Positions 46,401-58,243 of a DNA stretch of 64,000 bases are shown in pieces. How positions within the stretch are numbered: position 1 is the first letter of the stretch; each line of letters opens with the position of its first letter. The notes under the pieces were generated by a model, which was not told the origin of the DNA, searched no databases, and was given only the letters and a program-made list of their open reading frames with translations. A program made the position numbers and the translations under genes. The DNA comes from Datnioides undecimradiatus (taxonomy: Eukaryota; Chordata; Actinopteri; Lobotiformes; Datnioididae), in contig WARS01000030.1 of NCBI GenBank assembly GCA_008933995.1, forward strand, positions 3,301,804 through 3,365,803, read 5' to 3'.

Positions 46401-47705
46401 CCATACCTGTAGATGCACATGGACAAACAGGGTAAAAATGAGAAGCTCAACAGGAATACACATACAGCCTAAATGCTCATCTGTAGATTGGATTTCAGAT
46501 TCTGTGCAAAGAGACTGAGTATTAAATTGTAGTCCTCTGGGTGCTGAGCCCATTAAACTCCTGTTTTGGTCCATTTTTCACCCTGTAGTTGGTCCATTTT
46601 CTTCACCCAGCACCTCTTCACTCTGCCCGTGCACCGGTGCTTCCATAATCACCTGAACTGTGTGTGTTTCCTGAGCCGTCCTCTCAGCTGTGCACACGGT
46701 GAGCGAGCAGCAGCTGGCTCCGCTCTCAGGACTCAACCGGCTTTGGTTCTGTCTCTCAGGCTGTTCTTCGCCGGAGCGAGAGAAGGCCACCTCCCACGTC
46801 TGCTGGCCATGATCCACGTCACACGCTGCACGCCAATACCAGCCTTGCTGTTCACGGTGAGTCCCAGCAAAACCACAACTGCTTTTTGTCCTTCATGTGG
46901 CCGCTGACTTCACCTTGTGCAGAAATCATGACCTTCTCCTCTCTCCCCACGTTTAGTTGATCTCCACCCTGCTCATGTTGTGCACCAGTGACATTTACAC
47001 CCTCATAAACTACGTGGGCTTCATCAACTACCTCTTCTATGGGGTCACTGTCGCCGGGCAGATCGTGCTGCGCATCAAAAAGCCCGACATTCATCGACCC
47101 ATAAAGGTAAACGCGCAGACAGAGCAGCGTCATGCGTACAGAAAACTGATTTACATGTAAATATTCTCTTTTAATGATATGACCACATGTGAATTCAAGT
47201 GTGCGTTTACTGGATATTAGTTTTCACAACACCAGGCCCTTCATCCTGCAGGTGAGCTTGGTATGGCCAGTGATCTACCTGCTGTTCTGGGCCTTCCTGC
47301 TGATCTTCTCCCTCTACTCGGAGCCAGTGGTCTGCGGCATCGGTCTGGCCATCATGATGACCGGGGTTCCTGTGTATTTCCTGGGTGTCTACTGGGAAAA
47401 CAAGCCACAGTGTTGTGATCTTACTATTGGTAAGGGACAAACCTGAAGATGTGAAGAGCTAAAACTTTATCTGAACTTCCTGTAACCTTGTGATGGAAAA
47501 TCTTATTTTAAGAGTTATGACCTCTGATCAAAGTGACATCCCTGGTCTCTTTCATCTTCAACGGTTTCCAGGTAAAATGACTCACCTGTGCCAAAAGCTC
47601 TGCTCAGTGGTCTACCCAGTCATGGAGGAGAACCATGAGCCCAGCCAACCACAGCAGAACAATGAAGATGGGGAAGAAGGAAAAAGCCTCCACACGACTG
47701 ACTGA
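40425..47705 (+). CDS. slc7a8: Large neutral amino acid transporter small subunit 2 (LAT2)
   Basis: Coding exons: 40425-40602, 42623-42827, 43473-43624, 44539-44664, 45511-45664, 45757-45880, 46171-46274, 46760-46856, 46957-47106, 47252-47429, 47572-47705. All junctions are GT-AG and in phase, giving 533 residues (human 535). The APC-fold protein has about 12 membrane helices. The substrate-binding unwound helix 1 is GNIIGSGIF (residues 60-68). Cys163 in LFPSCLPPE is the expected disulfide partner of the 4F2hc heavy chain (slc3a2). [29 protein letters not shown] and [18 protein letters not shown] are near-identical to mammalian LAT2. It exchanges small and large neutral amino acids at the basolateral plasma membrane. 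The N-terminus carries a nine-glycine run. These motifs favour slc7a8 over slc7a5 or slc7a7. Confidence 0.96.
40461..40487 (+). repeat. GGN trinucleotide run coding for nine glycines
   Basis: In the first slc7a8 coding exon. Mixed GGC/GGG/GGA codons encode residues 13-21, in the cytosolic N-terminus. Confidence 0.9.
40845..40994 (+). repeat. Duplicated segment, copy 2 (slc7a8 intron 1)
   Basis: Second copy of the 37984-38142 segment, in the same orientation and in intronic sequence about 240 bases after the exon 1 donor. It lacks about 16 central bases and has a four-base insertion ('agtt') near 40927 relative to copy 1. No poly(A) tail or target-site duplication was seen at its ends. Confidence 0.85.
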
Positions 47706-48280
47706 GCGTGCGCACAGACAAACGCAGGCAATGCCTCACGCTCTGTTTACAGGGGGAAAGATGCTTGCGCTCGATTGTTGTTCTACAGCACTGGACTTTG
47801 TTGCTCTGTCTTTGACTGAACTGGCCTTAACAGTGATCACTATAACCATCAGTTTCTGGGACCAGGTTCTTGACAGGAAAAATCACTCCCTTTTGATCTT
47901 ATGAAGCACTAAAATGATAAAACACGGTTGTTTTGTTTTCACCTTAGAACCTGAAACTCTGTCCTCTTGTTGTTTGAGTCTGGGAGGCAGTGGAAAATAT
48001 TTTAAATTACTACTTGTATGTATTGTTCAAGCTCTATGTGGTGTTCATATTATCACTTCACTGCAGTAACACTAAAGACATTTTCCAGATGGTTTAATGG
48101 TTTTTATTCTTGTTGGATTCAGGATGTTGTAATCAAAATATAAAAAAGATTTGGATTATGAGTCTGTGTCAATATTCTTTTGGCCTGGCAGCACTATTAT
48201 TGTTATATGGAAAGATAATGGATTGGCTGATTATTATACCTACCTAACCTAATCCTGGAAATAAATTGTTTAGCTGAAGA
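47706..48280 (+). other. slc7a8: slc7a8 3' UTR
   Basis: From the stop codon to just past the poly(A) signal at 48260. No coding capacity or repeat recognised. Confidence 0.6.
48260..48265 (+). terminator. slc7a8: Poly(A) signal of slc7a8
   Basis: AATAAA, 555 bases past the stop codon. Confidence 0.65.
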
Positions 48281-48489
48281 TCTGAGAGTACGAAGCTTTC
48301 CCAAGAATTAAAAAAATGTCCAAGTTCAAATTTATAACTTATGTTGACAATTTGCTACCCGTCGAAAATAACGTGATGCCCAGTTGTTTCCACAATGCCT
48401 GTCAGTGTGCAGTCTGCTGCATAATTATACTGCAGTGGTGCTGTGCTCCCTGCTGCACCTCCTCATCAATGTTTCATCCACCTGTTGGA

Positions 48490-48570
48490 ACACCTGACGT
48501 AGAAGGGGCGGAGTCCACGCGCAAGGAGTGATCAAATTGCGGAAGTCGTGAGCGGCTATGACAAGCACAG
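48490..48570 (+). promoter_or_regulatory. ap1g2: Candidate upstream promoter and first exon of ap1g2
   Basis: A compact cluster of housekeeping-type motifs: TGACGT (about 48494), GGGGCGGAG (about 48505), CACGCGCA (about 48515) and GCGGAAGT (about 48540). It is followed by ATGACAAGCACAG (48558-48570) and a donor 'gtgggtg' at 48571. Splicing to the acceptor at 50441 would keep frame and place MTSTD before the ap1g2 start. It could equally be a non-coding or unrelated start site. Confidence 0.3.
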
Positions 48571-50443
48571 GTGGGTGAAGATGTCACATTAGCCCAAATA
48601 AGACAGGAAACCAGATGAGTTTGCCTTCAAAATAAAAGCCCGAATATTTACGAAATAAAACCGTTTTTAAAGAAATGTAAAACATGTAAAGGTCCTAGTT
48701 CGCATGCAACCGCTTATAGACTATGAACTGGTGAAGACTACAATTATTTTATGATTAATAAAGAATTACAGAAATTACAGAAAAAACAGAAATTTGATTT
48801 CCAAATGAAAAATGTTAAGTCTTTGGTAGTCAGCTGTCCTCTGTTAATTCTGTGGGTGATAACCGCTGGGAGTTAGATGTTCTTCTGTATATATTCCATA
48901 TATATTTGGACCTCTTTAACCTCCAGCAGACATTTTAAGGAACTTGTTAGCAAGAAATGACCACCACCACTGTAAAGAGCACTGAGAAGCAACAATAAGG
49001 GTACATGCACTCAAAATATGTTCTTCTCATGATAGGATGAAACTAGATTTTGAAGTTGAACTTGAACGCCACTCGTATTCTGGTCCATCTGCTGATGAAG
49101 GCCATGAGGTGTTGTTGAAAGCTTGTTAGTAGACCTTGGATCATTTCACCACGTTACCTCTGAGTAGTTAGGATGAGGAAAATGATGTAACTGCATTTTA
49201 GACTGATATAGGTCAATGTTGTTTTGTGATGAAAAACTAAGTCTGTCAAAATGAAGTGGCAAGCCCTTTGAAGCAGGAGAAGTTTGGGTGCAAACAAAAT
49301 CTGTGATTTCAGGTGAAACATTTCTCAGGTCAGTTGGAGCTCTGCAGCTGGAATTTCAATTACTGACCCCAGTGTTTCCTGGCTGCAGCCCTGGATCCTT
49401 CCACGTAAACCATACAGTGGGGCAGCCGCAATAACACCCTGCAGTTTATGTTACTGACTGTGATTTTCCTGCTATGACATGTCCTACTGTCTCATAAAAA
49501 AGTCTATTGATTAGTAATAAAGAAGCAATAATTAATATTTACAAATAATAATATATAGTGTTCATATTTTAATATATATATGAAATGTAATGTAAATATC
49601 TTCTCTACAATATTGCAAAAAGCAAATAAAACAGATTTTATTTTGACAGGTGAGACAGGAAGTCTTACGATTACTATTGTGTGCGTTGACAAACACTACA
49701 TGGACGCACCGTATCTGGGTTTCCAGCCAACTGACTGCTGCCGTGTGTCGGAGGGGGTTCGGCTGAACCGGTTTCTATTTTAAATACTGGAGACTTTGTG
49801 CGCAGTGTCGAGGTACGTTGTTGTTTCGGACCTTAATCCATCCACGCAGACGGACTGTGATGCTAACTTAGCTAGCCCTTTAGCTCGACAGGCTGTCACT
49901 GAGCAGGCTGGACAGCATCTGCAAGGTTAGCTGCGCTCGGTCAGTTGGCTAGCCTCTGACTCGTTTCACTGACCTGCATCATAACGCGAGGGAGTGCCAT
50001 GCTAACTTTGACCTTAATTTGTCTATTAAAATGTATTTTTACAAAGTCCAGAAGTAATAGAAGTGTAGATAATTCACAGTAACTTTTAATGAGGCAGCTT
50101 CTGTTTAAGTAAAGCTACAACAACCTGTCACCAAACTCAACAGTCAGTTCACCAGACTTGTTTGGTCTGTTGTTGATATATACCCTCTATTACTGTGTGT
50201 TTTCAGTGAGATCACAGCTATTAAGATGTATTACAGTGTAGTAACAGTCTTATTGTTGCTTACACACACCTGGAGGCTTTTCAGAAACAGGAAGTGAATC
50301 CAAGTACAGTACAACCTCAACAGTAAGTTGTTTGCTCTTTGTTAATGTGAGATTTTAACATGCACCACATGCACACCTTCCAAATGCACACACACCCATG
50401 ACCACACACTCGCACACCCACGCACACCCACACACACACAGAC
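48571..50443. other. ap1g2: Upstream region / possible 5' intron of ap1g2
   Basis: Mostly AT-rich. A second possible non-coding exon ends at 49812 ('gtgtcgag|gtacgt'). A (CA)-rich run lies immediately before the first coding exon, whose acceptor is 'cacacacag' ending at 50441. Confidence 0.35.
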
Positions 50444-52144
50444 ATGTCTCCATCAGTACCCCTGCAGGAGATGATCCGGGCCATCAGGTCGGCGAGGACG
50501 CAGTGTGAGGAGCGGGGTGTCATCCAGAGGGAGTGTGCTGCCATCCGTGCACAGTTCAGACAATCCGACAACGGGGGGCGATCGCACAACCTGGCCAAGC
50601 TGCTCTACGTGCACATGTTGGGCTACCCCGCCCACTTTGGTCAGGTGAGGGGATTTTGCTAATGCCTGTCATGGGTTCACTGGGGTTAACGGAGTTGGCA
50701 GGGTGAGAAACCACCATGCAGCTGGAGGATCTGGGTTCAGTTCAATGCTGAGCACTGGTCCAGTCCCAGCGTCCAACCACTGTGTCCTTTACTCACATAA
50801 TCTGTGTGCTCAGCAGTAATCTGTGACTATGTGACGGAGCTTGATATATGTAGAAAAATGAGACTGGACATTGTGGGATCAAACGCTGAATGTAATAAGC
50901 TTTAATAGTCGTGTTTCTGCTATGTTTATTTAAACTTCTTGTGTCATAAGAGGTCTATGGATTGTCTTAATCCCCTCAAGCAAAGTCTGCAGCATCACAA
51001 ACAAGCATCAACAAAACTGGGCCACTGAATCCCTCCCAGCTCCAGGGCTGCTGCTCTGAAGATGAGCATGATCTCCACTTGGAGTCTGAGAAGAGCAGAA
51101 AACTTTCCCAGGGGCATCAGCGGTCATGTAACTTTGCATTTAAAGGAGTTGTTGCTCTCTCTGTTAGATGGAGTGTGTTCGGATGATAGCCAGCCCTCGT
51201 TACAGCGAGAAGCGGGTGGGGTATCTGGGAGCCATGATGCTGCTGGATGAGAAGCAGGACGCCAGCTTGCTCATCACCAACTCCATCAAGAAGTAAGGAC
51301 AGACTTATGAACCCTGCAGTCTCATTTAAACAAAATTAATATGTAAACACTTTATTAAATGATGATAATAATAAAATCTCCATAATTAGCATTGGCACCT
51401 AAATGGTAATTACACCAAATTTACACATTAAAGTCTGTTACTGCATATGAAAAAAGAGTTACTATAGAAATGTACTGTAAACGGTAAAAAGCATGTTGTG
51501 GCTCTAAATGGAGTCTTGTAAATTGCCTCAAGTGATGTCACTGAAGTCAGAGGCTAAAAGAAGACAGCTGGTCACATCTCTATAGACTGCTCCTCATCTC
51601 TGCTTGAGGCTCGCAGCTCAAGGCTGCATTAGCTGCTACTAGCACAACACATCTGCTTCACCAGCTAGCCTGGCAATGGTTGAATTGCATTGTGGGTGAT
51701 GGAAGTGCCAGGTTCAGACAAGAAGGAAGAATGCATGGAATAAAACATATCATACCTCTGGTTCTGCTGCATCATGTCTTTAACCGGTCCATCGAGGCTC
51801 TGGCAGTTTTATGGCAACACTTTACTGATTGTTGCAGCACTTGTTTAATAAACACTTAAAAATTGCTTATGATGCGTTACAAAAGACTGTCACTTATGTC
51901 AAGTATAATTCGTTGTACAAAGACTGCTGCCATCATCAGAAAGTAATGAAGGATGAGGCCAGAACCATGTCACACGCAGCATTTTTCACAAGCCCTAACT
52001 TATAATTGTAATTATAACTGATTTATGTTCCCATGGTTACTCATTTTAGATCTAGGCTGATAGCAGGCAGCACTCGCTCAGACCATGATATGACACAGTA
52101 TAACACAGCTGTGATCTCATATTTTGAAGATTGCAGCTGGGTTA

Positions 52145-52190
<46 letters not shown>

Positions 52191-55100
52191 CAGTGACCTC
52201 TCTCACAGTAACCAGTATGTGCAGTCTCTGGCTCTGTGCACGCTGGCCTGCATGGGTTCAGCTGAGATGTGCAGAGATCTGGCACCGGAGATCGACCGGC
52301 TGCTCCGAGCCTCCAACTCCTACATAAAGAAAAAGGTGGGGACCCCACACGCAGTCCGTTGATGCCGTGAAGTAGCGTGGGATCATGGGAGTTGTTGTCC
52401 TCTCCCACTCAGGATTCCATCAGTGTCCATTGTTGAATTATTAGCAACAGTCTCCTACTCTCCAGAAGACATGTACAAAACACCAAAACACAAAAACAAC
52501 CATTTTTGTTTAACATTTAAAGTCAGCTCTTCTCTGGTGCTGTATGGCAAACACGGGGCGTCTGGGCAAGGCCTTGATCAAACTGTTGCTACCATTTTCT
52601 GTTAAGTTAAAAGTTAGTTAGAGTTAAAAGCAGCCAAGATTTAAGAAAGTGTATGGCCAAAATACAAATTAAAGCTGATATAAAGTCCATTTATGATATC
52701 TGTCATTGACAGGCCACCAAATGAATCCGATCACGTCATCATGATAAAATAATAGATTTTTGTGCTTTTAGTAATGTAATGCAAGGACACAACTCAACAA
52801 TATACTTTAGGTCTTTCATAGCAAAAAATGTTATGTATTAATGTTTAAATCTACCCATTCAGTATGATGCAGTATTACTTATTAGCCTGTTTGTGACCTG
52901 TTTTCAATCCCACTGGCGCCTGTTCGGTGTAGTGATGGTGTAACTGTTCTTCCAGGCTGCTCTTTGCGCTGTTCACATTGTGAGAAAGGTCCAGGATCTT
53001 GGGGAGCTGTTCGCCCCCGCAGCTCGCGCCCTCCTTGCTGAGAAGAACCATGGTCAGTTGATCTACCTGACGCCTCAGCACTAAGTTCGTCTCACGAGTC
53101 CCAATTTCCAACAGTTCTTCCTGTTTGTTTATTCATAGGCGTGTTGCATGGGGCTGTGGTGCTGATCACCGAGCTGTGTGAGCGGAATCCAGAGACTCTG
53201 GAGCGGTTCAGAAAGGTACCGAATACACACACGCATAAAACACACACACACACATTTATTGGTGTCATGAGTTCATTATGTCCGCACTCAGTTGTGATGC
53301 ATCTGTGCCATGTGTACCCCAGACGGTGCCAGACCTACTTCAGATCATGAAAGGTCTCATCATTTCGGGTTACTCTCCAGAGCACGACGTGGCAGGCATC
53401 AGTGATCCCTTCCTACAGGTCAGTCCGGACTCCGCTGCAGCTCCGTTCAGCTCTCATACAGCATCACACTGCGTAATGCTGCACAGCATTGTATAGACTA
53501 TAGAGCAACATTTAAACAACACCAGAGACATCTTATGAGCTGCTTAACTTTTAAATACTTGTTTTGATTCAGGATCAAAACATATGTCACTCTCACTCTT
53601 CTTTCTTGCCTCAGATTTAGTCTTAAATTGTTAGCAGCTGGTAATAAATCCTTAATATTACACATTTCTACTCTCCTCCATCCTCCCGTTACCTGCTGAT
53701 CCAGCGCAGCAGACTAACTTCCATCTGTTCACTCTCTCCGGGCCTCTGCCCTCAGGTGCGCATCCTGAGGCTGCTGAGGATTCTGGGCCGCAACAACGAG
53801 GGAGCCAGTGACGCTATGAACGACCTACTAGCTCAGGTCTAACCTTCACTTTCATACTCACAAATAATTAATTACTGTTGCATGAAAATTTGGTGTTTTG
53901 GTGTTTTATGTTTCCTGGTTTTTGTCTTTAAGTCATCATTTACATCATTTACTTTCCAGCAGTTGATGAGGTTTCTGCTGGTGATCCTTCCTTAGTTCAG
54001 TTCCTAGTTAATCCATCATTAGCGTCACTGCTTGTGTCAGCTGCCCAGTCACTACTTACGAACTGGAACATGTAGGACGCATCGCTTCCTGTGTGCGTTC
54101 CTCTTGACTTGCACCGAACTGGGCAATCGAAGCAGCAAATGAATCACTCGTGTCGGCAGAGAGAAGCAAAAAAACGATTCTTTAATGTGGTGTAAATAAG
54201 TAAACGCATGTTGACTCACATACTGACTGTGTGTGTGTCTGTGTGACTTGGCACACAGGTGGCGACCAACACTGACAGCACGAAGACTGTTGGCAACGCT
54301 GTGCTGTATGAGACTGTTCTCACCGTGCTCGACATCAAGTCAGAGAGCGGCCTCAGGGTGAGACGCCCGCAGCGCTTCGTGTTGTGTTTAAGCACATTGA
54401 TACACGGGGAATGGTGTGTGACTTGTTTAATGACTAAAACGTCTGTGCGGCAGGTTCTGGCTGTGAACATCCTGGGAAGATTTCTCCTGAACAACGACAG
54501 GAACATTCGGTTCGTTGGCCTGTTTTGTTCCTCCTCCTCCTCCTCCCCGCATTCCTGTTTCTCCTTCTATCCCCTCCTTCTTCTCTTATCTCTCCGGGTC
54601 ATTTTACCATTTCCACAAGGCTGACGGCAAACTCAGCGCAGCCACAGAGAGAAGCCTCCCAACATGCTGTTATCAGCTCGAGCTCACTAATCACTTTCCC
54701 TCTTGAGCCACACCAGAAGGTCACTGTCTGTCTGTCTGTGAATGCTGATCTCTTCATTTCAGGGCTTGTCATTTTTCGTCAGGCCTGTAACGGGTTCCCA
54801 GGGGGCTTTGTTATGTCACTGCTTTTTTGGGTTTGTCTCCATAGGGACCGTGTGGTCAGGCAGGCCTGTCTGGTTTTTACCTTCCAGGCTCCTGAGTTTC
54901 ACAGTGCCTGTGTGACAGTAATAGGACTGGTTTATTCCCGTGAGCCTTGCCTGGCTAGATAACATCTCTCCTGTGCACACATAAATACTTAATCAGCTCG
55001 TGAAACATTCCAGGTGGAAAGATGAATTATTCATCTCCCATGTTGAGAAAGTTAGAAATGATTAGTTAATAAACAAAACTATTTATTTGTGGCTACACAG

Positions 55101-57369
55101 CTCACTGTGCTCCATCACAACACGGTGTTTATTTCTCCTCTGCGTGCGTGTCCAGGTACATTGCCATGATCTCCCTGCAGAAGATTGTTGGGACAGACCA
55201 CAATGCAGTGCAGCGCCACAGGGGAACCATCGTGGACTGCCTGAAGGACCAGGACGCTTCTGTCAAGCGGTAACTGTCACCTCTTCTCAGGCCTGTCAGG
55301 CACAGCTGTCACATCGCAGATGTTCAGGAAACGCGACACAGCGAGGTCACGCTTCGACAAAGTCACACCCCCGCCCCCCCCAAATGTGTGTTTTGAAACC
55401 GTCAAAGGCGTCACATCTTATATTTTGGGAAATTTCCTTTTAGCAAGAATAATCATTTGATGGTTTCAGTTTCTGTTGCTACGTCATTACAGCAGCACTC
55501 GGTGCTGTCCTTAGGCCCAACGAAGCAAAACGATAGGGGCTATTGGACAGTGACCAGTTGCCTCTTCGGTCTGCCACCTGGCAACCTCAGCGTTGTGTAT
55601 TTCGATTGGCCAGCCTAGCTCTGATCCCTCACTACCAGTAGCAACAACAGCGTACACTACAGGCCCATACTGGCCGCCATAAACTCATCACACTGTCGAA
55701 TGCAGAGCATGTTGCATGTTGTTCTAAACTAATCTAACTAATCGTTAATGTTTATTGATCCAGACTCAATAATCAAGTCTTGAGACTGATGTTGCACCAA
55801 GACCGATTCTGTTCATCGATCTTTGTCGTCTGCCGGTGAGGATCTGAAGCATTCAGGAAACAAAGCGCTAAAATCGGCACCTGCGTCTTCCTTAGCACGT
55901 ACCCTAAAGCCCTCCGACCCCGCGTCACAGTTGGCAGCCTCCCGAACTCACTACAGCCTGACATACATATCAATCACCTGCCAAGGACGCAGCAGTATAA
56001 TATCAGTATCTCCCCTGTGCCCTGATATATAAACAGTTTTTAGGTATGAAACGTAGACGAAATGCTTGTGGTAATGTATTGGTGGCACTGACGCTTATGT
56101 TTTAAATTTAAAACTAAAACATATTCTTTGACTAAGTCACTTGTTTAAGGAAGTAGCCTTTTCAGTGCATTTGCATATTCATATCAGTGGCGAAATGAGT
56201 GCACAATCTATATACAATCTATTTTCCTTCCAGCTCAAGAATGAACCATATCGGCATCCATAGTATTAGCGAGTGAACACTTGCCTCTAAAACTCATGTT
56301 AGTATTGGTCTTTAAAAGTTCCCTACTGGTTGGGCTCCACTTGAAATACTCTGACAATACTGGTGTATCAGTGCACCAGGGTTTTATCTTAACTGTCTGG
56401 AAAACTTCATAGTGCATCTGTCTGTGAAGTGCAGGTAAAAAATATATACATTGCCATTTTAAAACTATATTTTTTATCTCAGCTGCACAGGTACGATGAA
56501 GATCCTTTTCACATACACGCACTGTGAGATTCCATAGTAAGTTCCACGGTGCTAATGAGGATGATGATGAAACATACTTCATGGATCCCTGTGGGTGGAT
56601 TCTCCTTACATCACCTAGGTCCGCAGACAAGTTACATACAAATCAGCCTCTGTGGGCACTTGCCTGGACGTAAATTGAATCAGAGGGGACTGATTGTCCA
56701 CACCTGGTCAGCTGAGAACACGTCGGTCTCAGCTGTAGCAACACACAGTCCAAACTTTACATCTTGAATTTGGCGAATTTGGAGAAAGCGGCACCAGACT
56801 CACACTTAAAGCAGTTTGAAGCAATGTACCGCGTACGCAGAATTAGCAGCATTAATCATCTCTCGCCGACTCTGCAGCCGTGCGTTGGACCTCTCGTTGG
56901 CGCTGGTGTCGGCCTCCAACATCCGCTCCATGATGAAGGAGCTGCTCCTCTTCCTCTCCTCCTGCCCCCTGGAGCTCCGCGCTCAAGCTGCCAGCGGCAT
57001 ATTCAACGCCGCGGAGAGGTGGGTGACACGGTGCAGTATGTAAATGACACATCACACTGTATCCACGCATGCAAGCACACGTACATACATACATACGTAC
57101 GTGCATGTGAACACGTTTAGCTGTTTTAGGTGTTAAGGCTGTAACAAAACGGTCTCTGTGCTTAACGTATCCATGCGTCTCACTCTGTGTCTGTCTCCAC
57201 TCCACTCTCGGCGTCGCTCTCAGTGGCTCTGTGACGATGAATAGCCCTCTCTGTTTCTACTGTACATGTCTCTGCCACTTGACGCACTTTGGTTTTCGCG
57301 TGTGCAGAAGTAATGAGAGGACGCAGTTGGATTTGTGTGTGACTCAGCCCCAAGCACACCACTAAGAGA

Positions 57370-57408
<39 letters not shown>

Positions 57409-58194
57409 TCTGTCTCTGTCAGGTATGCGCCCTCCCAGCGCTGGCACATTGACACCATCCTGCATGTCCTCACCACGGTAAATACAGACTGAGCCGCTCA
57501 CCCTGCTGCCCTGTACATCAGTTTCTCCCTCTTTCTTTTTAAGTTGTCCGCTGCCATGTTTAAGTGCATATACAAGGAGCCACATGTATGGAGGCTGTGC
57601 ACACACTGAGGTGCTAAATGAACATTTTCTAAAACAGGCAGTTTGTCCCTCCTCTGTACAAACTTTCATCCATGCAGCCCAGAGTCCTGAATAGACCATT
57701 TATCCTGGACTAATGCTTTTTAATTTGCACTCTGCTCCATCTAGGTAAGCGAATACATGAAAAGCTAATGCTTATGCTAATCCTTTCCACTGTCATCCCG
57801 AAAGGATGGAGTGTTTAGAAAGGGTAATAGTGGAGATGTGGCGTGAATTAAAGCTTAATCCACATCAGTGGAATGTCCTTTTCTAATGTATGTGAGCTGT
57901 GATGGAAACGTCCCCTGAGTGAGGTCGTTGTGCCTGGGAGGAAATGTAGGACGCCCCAAATACTTTGGGCCAGCTGTCCAGATAAAGCAGTTTGATGTGT
58001 GTGTGAGGGTGTGTGTGTGTGTGTGTGTGTGTGTAAGCGCGCGTGTGTTTGACTCTGATCTCCACTCTGCCAGGCAGGGGGCGACGTGAGAGACGAAACG
58101 GTGCCCAACTTGATCCAGCTTATCACCAACGCCTCAGAGCTGCACTGCTACACTGTCCACAAGCTCTACCGGGCTCTGCTCACTGACATCTCTC

Positions 58195-58243
<49 letters not shown>

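Noticed and set aside
54259-54624. 121-codon frame read as one exon
   Set aside because: It contains two ap1g2 exons (54259-54357, 54454-54509) and an open intron between them. The family protein joins GLR to VLAVNILG exactly at the splice sites.
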